Source: Enterobacter sp. 10-1 (GTDB lineage: Bacteria; Pseudomonadota; Gammaproteobacteria; Enterobacterales; Enterobacteriaceae). Taken from it: a stretch of 64,000 nucleotides of DNA. The stretch covers positions 248,001 through 312,000 of the forward strand of contig NISF01000002.1 of assembly GCA_002270295.1 (NCBI GenBank), read 5' to 3'. The notes beneath the pieces were generated by a model. It made no database searches, was not told where the DNA came from, and worked only from the letters and a program-made list of their open reading frames with translations. Below, piece by piece: positions 1 to 9,640 of this stretch (position 1 is the first letter of the stretch; each line of letters begins with the position of its first letter). The position numbers and the translations under genes are program-made.

Positions 1-191
1 GGCTTTCCTTGCCACAACACCGCCCCTTTTTGCGGCCGCAGCAGGCCGCTCAGGTTCATAAACAACGTCGATTTTCCGCAGCCGTTCGCGCCCACCAGGC
101 CGGTCACGGAATGTTGGGAAAAATCCAGCGTCAGCCCCTTGAGTACCTGTTCATCCTGATAACGGAACCAGAGATCTGTCGTGGCAAGCAT
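1..191 (-). CDS. cbiO: CbiO, cobalt transporter ATPase, N-terminal part
   Basis: This is the ATP-binding subunit of the CbiMNQO cobalt ECF transporter; only about the first 63 codons lie in the window and the gene runs off the left edge. The protein starts MLATTDLWFRYQDEQ, with the aromatic A-loop residue near position 11. A clear Walker A motif, GANGCGKST, spans residues 34-42. An AAGGAA ribosome-binding site precedes the ATG. It follows cbiQ by 8 bases as the last visible gene of the cbi operon. Later motifs (signature, Walker B) are outside the window, so integrity cannot be judged. Confidence 0.93.
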   Translation of the reverse strand, partial: MLATTDLWFRYQDEQVLKGLTLDFSQHSVTGLVGANGCGKSTLFMNLSGLLRPQKGAVLWQGK

Positions 192-199
192 GCTTTTCC

Positions 200-877
200 T
201 TAGAGGTGAAAATCACCCTGATACAATTTTATATCCAGCGTGGCGCTCATTTGCTGATAGCGAATGAGCACGCGGGTAAACAGCAACCCGACCAGCATTG
301 CCAGCGAGCGATAGCCCTGCGGCAGGCTACGGTAGCCAAAGCGCAGCGTCTGCGCGCGATGAATGGCCAGCGCCTCATCAAACAAAATAAAAATAAAGCG
401 CCAGGTCAGCAGGATTTGCTCGGTCAGCAGCCGCGGTACCCGCGCCCGCTTAAGCAGCACAATCAGCTGGGGAAACGGTAGGTTCAGCACCAGCCACAGC
501 GTTGACGCCAGCGCGGCGAGGCTGCGCCAGAAGGTTTCATTGGCGGTGTTCAGCCCGGAGGCGGCGATCCCCAGCCAGTAGTCTCCCAGCGGCAGGCTCA
601 CCAGCAGGGTCTGCGGATCGCGGCTTACGCTGAACAAAATCGTCACGACCCCTACGGCTAAAAAGCCAAACGGCAGGGCAATCCAGCGGCACCAGCGCCA
701 GAAGGAGACCCGCAGCAGCCGGCAGGTCAGCCCGGCGATAAGCAGCAGTTCAATACCCTGTCCCAGCGGAGGCAGGGTAAAGGCCAGCACCATCATAATA
801 AGCCAAAACAAGAACTTACGTTCAGGCGCAACGTGGAACCAGCGGCTTTGATAGCTTAACCTGTCAAACCCGGTCAT
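200..877 (-). CDS. cbiQ: CbiQ, cobalt ECF transporter transmembrane (T) subunit
   Basis: This is the energy-coupling transmembrane subunit linking the CbiMN substrate-capture unit to the CbiO ATPase. The 225-residue protein is very hydrophobic, with helices near residues 20-60, 65-85, 115-135 and 180-200. It carries the family's charged coupling region with the motif HRAQTLRFG in the C-terminal third. Two consecutive ATG codons are possible; I chose the second (MTGFDRLSYQS) because it matches the Salmonella protein start as I remember it. The 5' end overlaps cbiN by 14 bases, which suggests translational coupling. Confidence 0.93.
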   Translation of the reverse strand: MTGFDRLSYQSRWFHVAPERKFLFWLIMMVLAFTLPPLGQGIELLLIAGLTCRLLRVSFWRWCRWIALPFGFLAVGVVTILFSVSRDPQTLLVSLPLGDYWLGIAASGLNTANETFWRSLAALASTLWLVLNLPFPQLIVLLKRARVPRLLTEQILLTWRFIFILFDEALAIHRAQTLRFGYRSLPQGYRSLAMLVGLLFTRVLIRYQQMSATLDIKLYQGDFHL

Positions 878-1145
878 CACGGCGCTGTCTGCCTTTGCTA
901 TAGCCTAAAATGTAGAAAATGACCGCCGCGCCCAGCGACCCCTGCAGCGTAAACAGCAGGCTTTCAATTTCACCGCTTGCCGGCTCATACAGCGGCTGGA
1001 ACCAGGGCTCATAGTGCGGAGCGACAACCTGAATCTGGCTCTCGGCCTCGCCGTCCGAGCCGCCGAACTCGCCGCCATGATCGATAAAGAACGGCAGGAT
1101 CACCAGCGCAACCACCATCGCCAACAGTATCAGCATCTTTTTCAT
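864..1145 (-). CDS. cbiN: CbiN, cobalt ECF transporter small accessory subunit
   Basis: This is the small membrane partner of CbiM, required for cobalt capture. The 93-residue protein has two transmembrane helices, near residues 3-20 and 65-83, joined by an acidic, glycine-rich extracytoplasmic loop. It ends in a basic cytoplasmic tail (KGRQRRDDR). This two-helix hairpin and size are typical of CbiN. It starts one base after the cbiM stop and overlaps cbiQ, so cbiM, cbiN and cbiQ are tightly coupled. Confidence 0.93.
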   Translation of the reverse strand: MKKMLILLAMVVALVILPFFIDHGGEFGGSDGEAESQIQVVAPHYEPWFQPLYEPASGEIESLLFTLQGSLGAAVIFYILGYSKGRQRRDDRV

Positions 1146-1146
1146 T

Positions 1147-1884
1147 TTAATGTCCTTGTGCGGTAATCAGCTGACGTTTGGTCAACTGGTCGTAGATCAT
1201 CACGGTTAACAGCCCTTCGGCGATGGCGATCGGGATCTGCGTCAGGCAGAAGATCCCCATGAACTTGACGATCGAGCCAGTCGCGCCCGTGGCGGGGTCC
1301 GGGAACGCCACCCCCAGCTGGACCGAGGTGACAAAATAGGTCACCAGATCCGCCAGCATGGCGCAAAGAAAGACGCAGACGTCGCGACGGAACCCGGCGC
1401 GGCAGGCCAGCTTCCACACCAGGTAGCCGACGACCGGCCCAATCACCGCCATCGACATACCGTTAGCGCCCAGCGTCGTCAGCCCGCCGTGCGCCAGAAG
1501 AAGCGCCTGGAACAGCAGGACGATAGCCCCAAGGATCGCCACCACGCCCGGCCCAAAGAGAATCACCGCCAGGCCAACGCCGGTCGGATGCGAGCAGCTG
1601 CCGGTCACCGACGGAATTTTTAGCGCTGACAGAACGAAAATAAACGCGCCGCACAGGGCCAGCAGCACCTTCTGATTATGGTCCTGCTGGACGATACGGC
1701 GCAGGCGCACCAGCCCGTACCACAGGCAGGGTAAAAACAGCAGCCACCACGCCAGCGCCCACATCGGCGGCAGGAAACCCTCCATAATGTGCATCGCGAA
1801 CGCCTTCTCAGGGACAATCATCAGCAATAGCGCCGCAGCCAGTCCGCTGAAAGACAGCTGTTTTAGCTGTTGTTCAAGTTTCAT
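1147..1884 (-). CDS. cbiM: CbiM, cobalt ECF transporter substrate-specific subunit
   Basis: This is the cobalt-binding S-component of the CbiMNQO transporter. The 245-residue protein begins with a signal-peptide-like stretch ending in AFA at residue 30, followed at once by MHIMEG (31-36). In this family the processed N-terminal Met-His binds the metal. Several further helices and a conserved SCSHPTGVG segment follow. I chose the start MKLEQQ because the family begins there and because its ATGA overlaps the cbiL stop by four bases. The longer upstream frame lies within cbiL. Confidence 0.95.
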   Translation of the reverse strand: MKLEQQLKQLSFSGLAAALLLMIVPEKAFAMHIMEGFLPPMWALAWWLLFLPCLWYGLVRLRRIVQQDHNQKVLLALCGAFIFVLSALKIPSVTGSCSHPTGVGLAVILFGPGVVAILGAIVLLFQALLLAHGGLTTLGANGMSMAVIGPVVGYLVWKLACRAGFRRDVCVFLCAMLADLVTYFVTSVQLGVAFPDPATGATGSIVKFMGIFCLTQIPIAIAEGLLTVMIYDQLTKRQLITAQGH

Positions 1885-2594
1885 TCCGCATACTCCCACT
1901 GTTTGTTGACCAAAATGGTCGAGAAATAAGGCAGCGGCTGGTCGTCGCTCACGTCGCTCAGGCGGCGCCAGCACCGTTCGCCCGGCAGCGTGGCCTCGGA
2001 CATCATCAGCGCCGAATCCAGCAGGCCGGTCCCGATCAGCAGCGCTTTGATTTGCGCAAAGCGGCCGTATACCTTCATCAATACCAGGCTATCGTGCTGC
2101 CGTAGCGCCCGCTCAATCTCCGCTTCCGGCGCGGTGCAGGAGACAACGGCCAGCGACTGCTGCTCCATAGCCAGCGGCGTTTGCGAACGGGCGGCGATGG
2201 CGGCAAATGAGGTTACGCCGGGAACAATTTCCAGCCATTCCCGACTGCCGATTCGCTGGAGCAGGAAGACCCAGGTGCTAAACAGCATGGCGTCGCCAAG
2301 GGTAATAAATCCGACCTGCTTACCCGCCTCGACTTCCTGAACCAGGGCGGCGGCTACGTCGTTCCAGACGGACTCTTTCTCAGCGCTGTCGGCGCTCATG
2401 GGGAAATGGCAGCAGCGCACTTCGGTTTGTTCGCCGAGGTATTCCCGGACGATCGACAGCGCAAGGCTGTCTCCGCCTTTGCGCCCGGCCGGGGCGTAGA
2501 GGATATCCAGCTTGCCGAGAATGCGCGACGCGCGAACGGTGATCAGATCGGCAGCTCCCGGCCCGGTGCTCAAGGCGTACAGTTTGCCGCTCAT
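1881..2594 (-). CDS. cbiL: CbiL, cobalt-factor II C20-methyltransferase
   Basis: This SAM-dependent tetrapyrrole methylase methylates C20 of cobalt-factor II to give cobalt-factor III in the anaerobic corrin pathway. The 237-residue protein opens with the family's N-terminal motif (STGPGAADLITVRA). It carries the TLGDAMLFSTW segment near residues 97-107 that corresponds to the substrate/SAM-binding GDP loop. It overlaps both cbiK (ATGA) and cbiM (ATGA) by four bases. Assignment to CbiL rather than CbiF or CbiH rests on overall similarity to Salmonella CbiL and on position. Confidence 0.93.
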   Translation of the reverse strand: MSGKLYALSTGPGAADLITVRASRILGKLDILYAPAGRKGGDSLALSIVREYLGEQTEVRCCHFPMSADSAEKESVWNDVAAALVQEVEAGKQVGFITLGDAMLFSTWVFLLQRIGSREWLEIVPGVTSFAAIAARSQTPLAMEQQSLAVVSCTAPEAEIERALRQHDSLVLMKVYGRFAQIKALLIGTGLLDSALMMSEATLPGERCWRRLSDVSDDQPLPYFSTILVNKQWEYAE

Positions 2595-3385
2595 GCCGCC
2601 TCCTCCATCGCCAGATTCAGCGCCTGCTGCAGGTGGGCGACGAACATCGCGCGCACCGCCGGGTTTTCTCCCAACCCGCTAAGCCACGGCGTGGCCGGAA
2701 TACCGGCGGCATTGAACCGCGTTTTCCACGAGTCCTCTTCGTCAGAAGCCATGTCGTTGATGGCATGATCGCCAGCCACCAGCATCAGGGGCATCAGATG
2801 CACGGCGGTGACCCCCTCCTGGCGCAGGCTTTCAATAAGGACATCGACTTCCGGATAGCTCTCCACCGCGCCAACCCGGGCCGGAAAGCGCTGCGCCGTC
2901 ATCATATGGTCGAGACAGGCGTAGGCGGCGAAGGCGTGATGGCTGGCGCCGTGGCCCATAAACACCACCTTTTCACTCGCCGCCAGCTTCGGCATCTGCT
3001 GGAGCAGCGCCGGCATCAGCTGCGCATAATCGCGGTGGCTACTCAACAGCGGCGTCCCCAGCGTCAGGCGGGCAAACAGCGGGCGCATGCTCTGTACCTC
3101 GCGAACAACTTTTTCGTATTCATCGCCGTTGATAATGTGCAGCGACTGAACCGCCACATCCTGATAGCCCTGCTCGGCCAGCCTCTGTAGCGCCTGCAGC
3201 GGCGTATCAATCTCGATCGCGTCGCGCTGCCTGAGCTTGCGGATAATCATCCCTGAGGTGAAAGCACGAAACGGAGTGCGGTCGGGGCAGCTGGCCGCCA
3301 GATCCCGCTCGCAGGCGACAATATTTTTTTCGCAGGTATCGTGATAGCTGGTGCCAAAACTGACCACCAGAAGCGCTTTTTTCAT
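2591..3385 (-). CDS. cbiK: CbiK, anaerobic sirohydrochlorin cobaltochelatase
   Basis: This ATP-independent chelatase inserts Co2+ into sirohydrochlorin, the entry step to the oxygen-independent corrin branch. The 264-residue protein keeps both active-site histidines known for Salmonella CbiK: His145 in FMGHGASHH and His207 in VAGDHAIND. No signal peptide is present, so it is cytoplasmic. It lies between cbiJ (10-base gap) and cbiL (four-base overlap). Having CbiK rather than a CobNST chelatase confirms the early-cobalt pathway. Confidence 0.96.
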   Translation of the reverse strand: MKKALLVVSFGTSYHDTCEKNIVACERDLAASCPDRTPFRAFTSGMIIRKLRQRDAIEIDTPLQALQRLAEQGYQDVAVQSLHIINGDEYEKVVREVQSMRPLFARLTLGTPLLSSHRDYAQLMPALLQQMPKLAASEKVVFMGHGASHHAFAAYACLDHMMTAQRFPARVGAVESYPEVDVLIESLRQEGVTAVHLMPLMLVAGDHAINDMASDEEDSWKTRFNAAGIPATPWLSGLGENPAVRAMFVAHLQQALNLAMEEAA

Positions 3386-3395
3386 TTCTGACTCC

Positions 3396-4181
3396 TTAAG
3401 CAGCAGCTAGCCAGCGCGCTAAGCGCCCGGCAAATGCGGCCTGACTTTCCAGTAATTCGTCACCGGTCACCAGCGGCGCCGGACGGGTAATTACGATGCA
3501 GGGAATACCTGCATCCAGACAGGGTTGAACTTTTTCCCGATAGCCTCCTTCGGCGCCGGAGGCTTTCGTGATCACCACATCGGCCCGGCACTGACGATAA
3601 AAGGCGGCGTTAAATTCGGCGCTAAACGGCCCGCAAAGCGCGAAGATTTCGCCGACGCCAAAGCCGAGTTCGGCGCATTGCGTCATCACCTCAGCAACGG
3701 GCAGCACGCGCGCCAGCAGCGTTTTCCCGGCTAATCCCTCCCGCCAGAGCCCCAGCTCCTTACTGCCGGTAGTCAACAGCACGCGCTCGCCAAAGCGCCG
3801 TGCGACAGCGCAGGCCTGCGCAATACTTTGCACGGGATAAAGCTGCGGATGCGTCAATTCGCTGAGCTGTTCGGGACGCTGATAGCGGCTCAGCAGCACG
3901 CCTGTCGCTGCGCAGGCGCGCACAATATTGCGGCTCACCGCCTCGGCGTAGGGATGCGAGGCGTCGATCGCCCAGCGGGTACGGTTTTCCTGCAGCCAGG
4001 CGATCATCTCTCTCAGCTCCAGGCGGCCGCAGCGTATCCGGCCTTTGATATTACCGGCCAGCGCCCTGCCGACGGGCGTGGCAACCGACAGGGTATAGCT
4101 GACCTGCGCCGCATCCAGCTGCTGGCATAGCGCCCGGGCGTCGCTGGTTCCGCCTATCACCAGCACCTCGCCCCCATTCAC
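3396..4181 (-). CDS. cbiJ: CbiJ, cobalt-precorrin-6A reductase
   Basis: This NAD(P)H-dependent reductase turns cobalt-precorrin-6A into 6B, before the CbiE/CbiT methylations. The 261-residue protein starts MNGGEVLVIGGTSDAR, a glycine-rich nucleotide-binding start (GGTSDAR) typical of CbiJ/CobK. Two further conserved blocks are IDASHPYAE near residue 73 and KASGAEGGY in the C-terminal third. The start overlaps the cbiH stop by four bases (ATGA), and cbiK begins 10 bases beyond its stop. Confidence 0.94.
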   Translation of the reverse strand: MNGGEVLVIGGTSDARALCQQLDAAQVSYTLSVATPVGRALAGNIKGRIRCGRLELREMIAWLQENRTRWAIDASHPYAEAVSRNIVRACAATGVLLSRYQRPEQLSELTHPQLYPVQSIAQACAVARRFGERVLLTTGSKELGLWREGLAGKTLLARVLPVAEVMTQCAELGFGVGEIFALCGPFSAEFNAAFYRQCRADVVITKASGAEGGYREKVQPCLDAGIPCIVITRPAPLVTGDELLESQAAFAGRLARWLAAA

Positions 4182-4903
4182 AGCGTGTAGCCTCGCGGGG
4201 TGATCATCAGGCCATCCTGCTCATAGGTGGCTTTGTTGCCGACGATCACCAGGCTGGTCATATCTACCGGTGCAAAATCCATCTCACCGAGGGTCGTCAG
4301 CCATTTCTCCTGCTTTTTACGCCCGGCCGATTTCACGACGCCCACCGGCGTATTCGCGCTTTTACTGGCAGAGAGCAGCTCGAAGGCGCGCGCCAGATGG
4401 CCTTCACGGCCCCGGCTACGCGGGTTATAGAAGCAGATAACAAAGTCAGCCTCGCCGGCAGCAATAATGCGTTTTTCGATAACCGGCCACGGCGTGAGCA
4501 GGTCGCTGAGGCTGATATGACAAAAGTCGTGCATCAGCGGCGCGCCGAGCAGGGAAGCCGCGGCGATGCTGGCCGTCATCCCCGGAACCAGACGAACCTC
4601 GACGTCCAGCTTCTGCTTGCTGACCAGCTCCAGCACCAGCCCCGCCATGCCATAAATTCCCGCATCGCCGCTGCTGATCAACGCGACCTTGTGCCCGGCC
4701 TGCGCCAGCTCAATCGCGGTCTGGCAGCGTTCAATCTCTTTGCACATCCCGGTTTTTATCACCTGCTTTTCGCCGGTAAAGGCCTTCACCAGATGGGTAT
4801 AGGTTTTATAACCGACAATAATTTCCGCCTCCTGAAGCGCTTCAACGGCCTCCATAGTCATCATTGCCTGCGAGCCGGGGCCAATCCCAATAACGGTTAA
4901 CAT
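4178..4903 (-). CDS. cbiH: CbiH, cobalt-precorrin-3 C17-methyltransferase (ring contraction)
   Basis: This enzyme methylates C17 and brings about the ring contraction of cobalt-precorrin-3 that defines the corrin macrocycle. The 241-residue tetrapyrrole methylase begins [15 protein letters not shown], with the GxGPG SAM-binding motif, and carries SSGDAGIYGMAG near residues 76-87. I use the internal ATG at 4903 because it matches the family start and its TGATG overlaps the cbiG stop by one base. The extra upstream residues of the longer frame lie inside cbiG. Confidence 0.95.
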   Translation of the reverse strand: MLTVIGIGPGSQAMMTMEAVEALQEAEIIVGYKTYTHLVKAFTGEKQVIKTGMCKEIERCQTAIELAQAGHKVALISSGDAGIYGMAGLVLELVSKQKLDVEVRLVPGMTASIAAASLLGAPLMHDFCHISLSDLLTPWPVIEKRIIAAGEADFVICFYNPRSRGREGHLARAFELLSASKSANTPVGVVKSAGRKKQEKWLTTLGEMDFAPVDMTSLVIVGNKATYEQDGLMITPRGYTL

Positions 4904-5958
4904 CAGTGTGAAACTCCCAAAGTAATAGTGACGCCCTGTTCGCGCAGGGTCTCGCCTAACAGCTGTCCATGACTCAGCAGCCACGCTGCCGGACCGGAGA
5001 CGCTTCCTGTACCGACGGTCTGGCGGACAAACGTCGACACCGGAAAGCGGTGTTCATGTTCGCGCAGGGCGTCGGCGCTAAAGGTTTCAAACGGCACGCG
5101 GCAGCAGGAGGCAAGCTGAATCAGCCCCTGCTCATCTTTTTTAAGCGTGACGCTGCCGATGGCTTTTAGCGCCAGCGGGTCGAGCTTTTGTGCCGCAAGC
5201 TGCCGGGCCAGCAGCGCTGCCAGCAGCGGGAAAGGCGTATCGCGGCGACAGCCGATTCCGGCCACAACCCGCTGCGGCACCAGCTTCCAGTGCATAACCG
5301 GGAGCTCGGGAAGGTCGTTGCGCAGGCTGACGCACACCAGCGCATCGAGTGCGGGAAGCCGCTGCAGGTCGCTGACGGTGATAAACCCCCGGCGATCGCA
5401 GTGGCGTACGTCCTCAGCCAGCTCCTCGTCCCACCACAGCCCGACGCGCTTATGGCTCACCAGCAGCTGGTTGACGATTTTTACCGCCGTGCGAAAGTCG
5501 CTCATCCGGGCGTTAAGCTGGAATGCCAGCGTATCCAGCGCCGCCATTTCGTTGACGTCGGTGGCCGTCGTAATCACCGGATCGGCGCCCAGCATGCCGG
5601 CCAGATAGCGGCTCAAGGCGTTGGCGCCGCCGGCATGGCCGGAAAGCAGGCTGATCACGTGCTGGCCGCGCTCGTCAATCACCACCACCGCCGGGTCGCT
5701 AAACTTGTCGTTAACCAGCGGCGCCAGCACGCGCACCGCGATGCCGGTCGCGGCGATAAAAATCAGCGCGGAATAGTTGGCGAAAGCGTCGCGCGCGCTG
5801 GCGGCAAACCCGCCGTCAAAGGCGGTAAATCCCTCCTCCAGCAGCTTCTCGCTGGTAAAGCAGGTGACCGGCAGCATCGCCGCCAGCCGTTTAGCCAGCA
5901 GCACGCCGCCGGGCGTCAGGCAAAAAAGAGCTATGGATTCAGGCTTTACGGTATTCAT
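4903..5958 (-). CDS. cbiG: CbiG, cobalt-precorrin-5A hydrolase
   Basis: This enzyme opens the delta-lactone of cobalt-precorrin-5A and releases acetaldehyde (C2 unit) to give 5B. The 351-residue protein has a CbiG N-terminal domain, including [13 protein letters not shown] near residues 100-112. Its C-terminal domain starts at about residue 230 with [12 protein letters not shown]. The start [12 protein letters not shown] gives the family's usual length and overlaps cbiF by 20 bases; the longer upstream frame is cbiF sequence read out of frame. Confidence 0.95.
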   Translation of the reverse strand: MNTVKPESIALFCLTPGGVLLAKRLAAMLPVTCFTSEKLLEEGFTAFDGGFAASARDAFANYSALIFIAATGIAVRVLAPLVNDKFSDPAVVVIDERGQHVISLLSGHAGGANALSRYLAGMLGADPVITTATDVNEMAALDTLAFQLNARMSDFRTAVKIVNQLLVSHKRVGLWWDEELAEDVRHCDRRGFITVSDLQRLPALDALVCVSLRNDLPELPVMHWKLVPQRVVAGIGCRRDTPFPLLAALLARQLAAQKLDPLALKAIGSVTLKKDEQGLIQLASCCRVPFETFSADALREHEHRFPVSTFVRQTVGTGSVSGPAAWLLSHGQLLGETLREQGVTITLGVSH

Positions 5959-6712
5959 GGCTAAAGTCCGCCGCATAGAGTCTGGAGTAGTGGTACTCCG
6001 TACCGAGGAAATTGCCGACCAGGATAAGTGCCGTTTTGCGGATCCCCGCCTCGCGAACCTTATCGCCAATGTCGGCCAGCGTGCCGCGTACGGTCTGACT
6101 CTCAGGCCAGGTCGCTTTATAGATAACCGCCACCGGAGTGGCCGCCGGGTAGCCGCCCTCAATCAGGCGCTCGGCGACCCGATGGATCCGCTGAACCGAG
6201 AGATAAATCGCCATCGAGGTTTGATGGCTGGCAAAGGATTCCAGCTGCTCGCGTTCCGGCACCGGCGTGCGCCCCTCAAGGCGGGTGATAATCAGGCTCT
6301 GCGAGACTTCCGGAACGGTGTACTCAACGCCAAGCTCGGCCGCAGCGCCCAGGAACGCGCTGACTCCCGGCACCACCTGCCAGCCGATGCCGCGACGGGT
6401 CAGCTCTTCGCCCTGCTCACGCACGGAACCGTAGAGCGACACGTCTCCCGTCTGCAGGCGTACCACCGTCTTCCCCGCTTTTACGCCCGCCGCCATCAGG
6501 TCGAGAATTTGTTCGAGATGCAATTCAGCGCTGTCGTGGCACTCCGCATCCGCCGGGCAGTACGCCAGCAGCTCGGTGTTGATAAGCGATCCGGCATAGA
6601 TAACCACCTGGGCCTGCTGCAGTAACCGGTAGCCCTTGAGGGTAATCAGCTCGCGGTCCCCCGGCCCTGCGCCAACGAACCATACACAACGGGAATCAAA
6701 TGTCTCAGCCAT
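5939..6712 (-). CDS. cbiF: CbiF, cobalt-precorrin-4 C11-methyltransferase
   Basis: This SAM-dependent enzyme methylates C11 of cobalt-precorrin-4. The 257-residue protein has the motif [15 protein letters not shown] near residues 12-26, a strong tetrapyrrole-methylase signature. [16 protein letters not shown] matches the GDP-loop region of CbiF/CobM. I chose MAETFDSR as the start; an upstream in-frame ATG would add ten residues that lie within cbiT. It overlaps cbiT by eight bases and cbiG by 20 bases. Confidence 0.95.
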   Translation of the reverse strand: MAETFDSRCVWFVGAGPGDRELITLKGYRLLQQAQVVIYAGSLINTELLAYCPADAECHDSAELHLEQILDLMAAGVKAGKTVVRLQTGDVSLYGSVREQGEELTRRGIGWQVVPGVSAFLGAAAELGVEYTVPEVSQSLIITRLEGRTPVPEREQLESFASHQTSMAIYLSVQRIHRVAERLIEGGYPAATPVAVIYKATWPESQTVRGTLADIGDKVREAGIRKTALILVGNFLGTEYHYSRLYAADFSHEYRKA

Positions 6713-7274
6713 AGTTTTCTTCCTTCTGACAGGCGATAACAAAAACGGGGTTATTCGGTTTGAAGTAGTGGCCGCTACCTAGCGCGGTCAGGGACGAAAC
6801 GTTGAGCTGCAGGCAATCAAGCCCGGTGATGCCGGACTGCTGCAGGTGCGCCAGGGCGGCGCTGAGGTTCTCCTGCAGGATAAAGGTCATCACCAGCCGG
6901 CCGCCGGGATAGAGCTGCTGCAGCGACCAGTCAATCAGCGCCTCGAGATGGCCGCCGCTGCCGCCCATAAAAATCGCGTCGGCTTGCTCGGTGATAACCA
7001 TCGGCGCTTCACCGGGGTAGATGTCGATGTTGCCGCAGGCGAAGCGCTGGCGATTTTCGTCAAGCAGCCGCAGGGCCGACGGGTTTCGTTCGATTGCCGT
7101 CACCCGCAGGGAGGGGTATTGCAACGCCGCTTCAATCGAGACGCTGCCGGTCCCGGCACCAATATCAATCAGATGGCTGGCCTGATGCAGCTCCAGCTTT
7201 GCAAGGGCCAGCGCGCGTACCGCCTCTTTGGTCATCGGGACTTTCTCACCGCGCAGAAAAAGCTCATCTTTCAT
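6705..7274 (-). CDS. cbiT: CbiT, cobalt-precorrin-6B C15-methyltransferase (decarboxylating)
   Basis: This enzyme methylates C15 and decarboxylates the ring C acetate side chain. Unlike CbiF, H and L it has the class I SAM fold. The motif [16 protein letters not shown] (about residues 35-50) is the SAM-binding loop and AIERN the acidic loop after beta-2. At 189 residues it is a stand-alone CbiT; in the aerobic pathway the equivalent is fused to CbiE as CobL. Two adjacent ATGs exist and I took the second. It overlaps cbiE by 11 bases. Confidence 0.94.
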   Translation of the reverse strand: MKDELFLRGEKVPMTKEAVRALALAKLELHQASHLIDIGAGTGSVSIEAALQYPSLRVTAIERNPSALRLLDENRQRFACGNIDIYPGEAPMVITEQADAIFMGGSGGHLEALIDWSLQQLYPGGRLVMTFILQENLSAALAHLQQSGITGLDCLQLNVSSLTALGSGHYFKPNNPVFVIACQKEENYG

Positions 7275-7869
7275 CAAGGATCACCACCGCATTCATTTCA
7301 TATTCGGCGTCGACCTCACTGACCGGTAGCCAGTGGATCCGCTCGTTATCCATCGCCAGATTTTCGCCAATCACCATCCAGCGATACCCTTTGCCGCGTG
7401 CCGTGAGCTGGGCGGCTATTTCACGAGGGCCGCAGCGGGCATCCGTTACCATTGCCACCTTGCAATGGCGCGCCAGCTCGTCAAAACTGACGCTGCGGCC
7501 GTGGCTACTGGTGAGCCACATATCGTTCATATCGATCCCCGAACGCGCGCACAGATACTGCACGGCGCTAATACCGGGAATAATGCGCACGCGTTCCAGG
7601 CCAAAGTGGGCAACCAGACGGCTGCCGATGCCGTAGAACAGAGGGTCTCCGGAAGCCAGGACCACCACGCGCTGCGCCTCACGCTCGCCGAGCCACGCCA
7701 GCAGCTGAGGAATATTGGCGCCCAAAGCAAAGCGTTCGCCGCGAAATTCGGGGAACTGCTGCAGATGGCGCTGGCCGCCGACCAGAGCGTCTGCCGCCGC
7801 CACCGCTTCCCGCGCCGCAGGCGTCATCAGGTGCAGCCCCGACGGCCCCATGCCGACCACCGTTAACAT
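7264..7869 (-). CDS. cbiE: CbiE, cobalt-precorrin-7 C5-methyltransferase
   Basis: This tetrapyrrole methylase methylates C5. The 201-residue protein starts [19 protein letters not shown], with the N-terminal GxGP motif. [15 protein letters not shown] near residues 69-83 is the SAM-binding GDP loop typical of this fold. It works with CbiT, whose gene follows with an 11-base overlap. Its start overlaps the cbiD stop by seven bases. Separate cbiE and cbiT genes are the normal enterobacterial state. Confidence 0.94.
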   Translation of the reverse strand: MLTVVGMGPSGLHLMTPAAREAVAAADALVGGQRHLQQFPEFRGERFALGANIPQLLAWLGEREAQRVVVLASGDPLFYGIGSRLVAHFGLERVRIIPGISAVQYLCARSGIDMNDMWLTSSHGRSVSFDELARHCKVAMVTDARCGPREIAAQLTARGKGYRWMVIGENLAMDNERIHWLPVSEVDAEYEMNAVVILDER

Positions 7870-9002
7870 GCCATCTCCCGCGCAATCTCTGCGACCGGGC
7901 GACTGCTGCCGAGAACCTTGTTATCAAAGGAGAACAGGATCGCATCGCAGACTGGCGGCGTTTTGGTAAAGCGCAGCATCTGCATCACGCGCAGGCAGAT
8001 CCGCTCGGCAAGATGGTTATAAAGATGCTGAAAACCGTAGGCGTCGATATGTTCCATTGCCGCTTCGGTGGTGTCACAGTCGCTGACCAGTTTGAGCAGT
8101 TCGAGAGGCGCGCCGAGCAGCGCCAGATGCGCCACCAGCGTTTCCATCCGCGCATCGGCAATATGGCTGTGGGTATGAAAAATACCGGCGGCAATTTTGA
8201 CCAGCTTACCCGGATGCCCGATCAGCACGATTTGCCGATAGCCCAGCCGAACCGCCTCTTCGATCATGTAACCGACAAAGTTGCTCATGGTGACCACGAC
8301 CTGGGAATCAATACCCATCTGCTCGCGCACGAAGCGCTCCCCGTGGTTGCCCGGCACCAGCACCACCCGCTCCAGGCCCGCCGCGCGCTTGATTTCCAGC
8401 TCCAGCGACAGCGAGCGCTTCCAGCTCTCTTCGGACATCGGCGTGACGATCCCGGTGGTACCGATTATCGAAATACCGCCCAGAATACCGAGCCGCGAGT
8501 TATAGGTTTTTTGCGCCCGCTCTTCGCCTTCCGGGGCAAAAATCTCCACCTGCGCCCCGCGCGCGGGGCCGATGGCTTCTCGCACCGCCGACTCGATAGT
8601 TTGCCGAGGCGTACGGTTAATCGCCGGGCTGCCGATCGGCAGACCAATCCCTTTACGCGTCACGGTGCCGACGCCCTCGCCGCCCTGCAGGCTAATTTCA
8701 CCGCTCTCATTGAGAGTGACCCGGGCAACAATCAGCATCCCGTGCGTGGCGTCGACATCATCGCCACCGTCTTTACGGATGGCCGCAATCGCCTGCTGCC
8801 CCTCGATATGCGGCGACTCAACGTTCAGAGAGAGGGTCACGCCCGATGGCGTAACGATCGAGACCTGATGAATCAGGTGCTGGCGCAGGACCATCAGCGC
8901 CGCAACTTTCGCCGCCGCGGTAGCGCAGGACCCGGTGGTATAGCCTTTACGCAGCGCCTTCCCGTTGTGCCAGACCGGCGCATCAAAGGATTGCTCGCTC
9001 AT
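7863..9002 (-). CDS. cbiD: CbiD, cobalt-precorrin-5B C1-methyltransferase
   Basis: This SAM-dependent enzyme methylates C1; it is not homologous to the other methylases of the pathway. The 379-residue protein carries the CbiD N-terminal signature [19 protein letters not shown] near residues 17-35. A glycine-rich segment, [14 protein letters not shown], follows near the middle. The start MSEQSFDAP gives the family length. Its ATGA overlaps the cbiC stop in the original cbiC frame, so CbiD translation is normally coupled to the end of cbiC. That matters because cbiC is frameshifted here. Confidence 0.95.
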   Translation of the reverse strand: MSEQSFDAPVWHNGKALRKGYTTGSCATAAAKVAALMVLRQHLIHQVSIVTPSGVTLSLNVESPHIEGQQAIAAIRKDGGDDVDATHGMLIVARVTLNESGEISLQGGEGVGTVTRKGIGLPIGSPAINRTPRQTIESAVREAIGPARGAQVEIFAPEGEERAQKTYNSRLGILGGISIIGTTGIVTPMSEESWKRSLSLELEIKRAAGLERVVLVPGNHGERFVREQMGIDSQVVVTMSNFVGYMIEEAVRLGYRQIVLIGHPGKLVKIAAGIFHTHSHIADARMETLVAHLALLGAPLELLKLVSDCDTTEAAMEHIDAYGFQHLYNHLAERICLRVMQMLRFTKTPPVCDAILFSFDNKVLGSSRPVAEIAREMAC

Positions 9003-9630
9003 CGTGTGCGCTCCAGGTAATAGAGCATCGCGTTGACGATGGCGGCGGCAACGTTGCTCCCACCTTTGCGTCCGAGGGCGGCAATGGCCGGAAAGCGGCT
9101 TTTCGTCAGCGCATCTTTTGATTCCGCAGCCCCGACGAAACCCACCGGAACCCCACCACGCCGCTAACCGCCGCATCGTGTTCGAGCAGACGAAACAGCG
9201 CGGTTGGCGCATTGCCGAAAACAAACAGCTTCTCGCCCTCTTCGGTTACCGCGATATCGACGGCGGCCATTGAGCGGGTGATCCCCTGGGCTTTGGCCGC
9301 GCTCACCACCCGCGGGTCGCTGATATAGCAGCGGCACTCGCTACCCGACTTCGCCAGCAGCGTTTTATTGATTCCTGAAAGCGCCATCGTGGTATCGGTG
9401 TAAATCACGCATCGACGTTCGAGCGCGGCGCAAAGCCGTTCCAGCGCATCGCTGGAAAACCACAGGATATCCAGCCATTCGAAGTCGGCGGTGGTATGGA
9501 TAACCCGTTTGATAATGGCTTCGTGCAGGGGGCTGGCAAAGCGGTAGTCCGGGCGGGTTTGCGCAATAATTTCGCCAATAATGTCGAAGCTTTTCGCTTC
9601 AATTGCCTGCGGCTGCTGGATGTAGTGCAT
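8999..9630 (-). pseudogene. cbiC: cbiC, cobalt-precorrin-8 methylmutase, frameshifted by one base
   Basis: CbiC moves the C11 methyl to C12 to give cobyrinic acid. From MHYIQQPQAIEAKSF the frame matches CbiC for about 157 residues, then reads [10 protein letters not shown] and stops early at 9106. In the next frame the sequence continues correctly as [11 protein letters not shown], then [17 protein letters not shown], and ends at 8999 overlapping the cbiD ATG. The whole span is 632 bases; adding one base gives exactly 210 codons plus stop, the usual CbiC length. The break is at a run of four G on the coding strand (9151-9154) where GTG GGG GTT would need five. It is either a real mutation or a homopolymer sequencing error; nothing else in the gene looks decayed. 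Confidence 0.9.
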
Positions 9631-9640
9631 CGTTTTGTCC

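Noticed and set aside
1142..1417. Many sizeable antisense and out-of-frame ORFs in the GC-rich cbi, pdu and rec genes
   Set aside because: They mirror real genes with strong family matches and lack any motif of their own.
9106..9224. Extended CbiD N-terminus starting at 9224
   Set aside because: It is out-of-frame cbiC sequence; the CbiD family starts at MSEQSF (9002).
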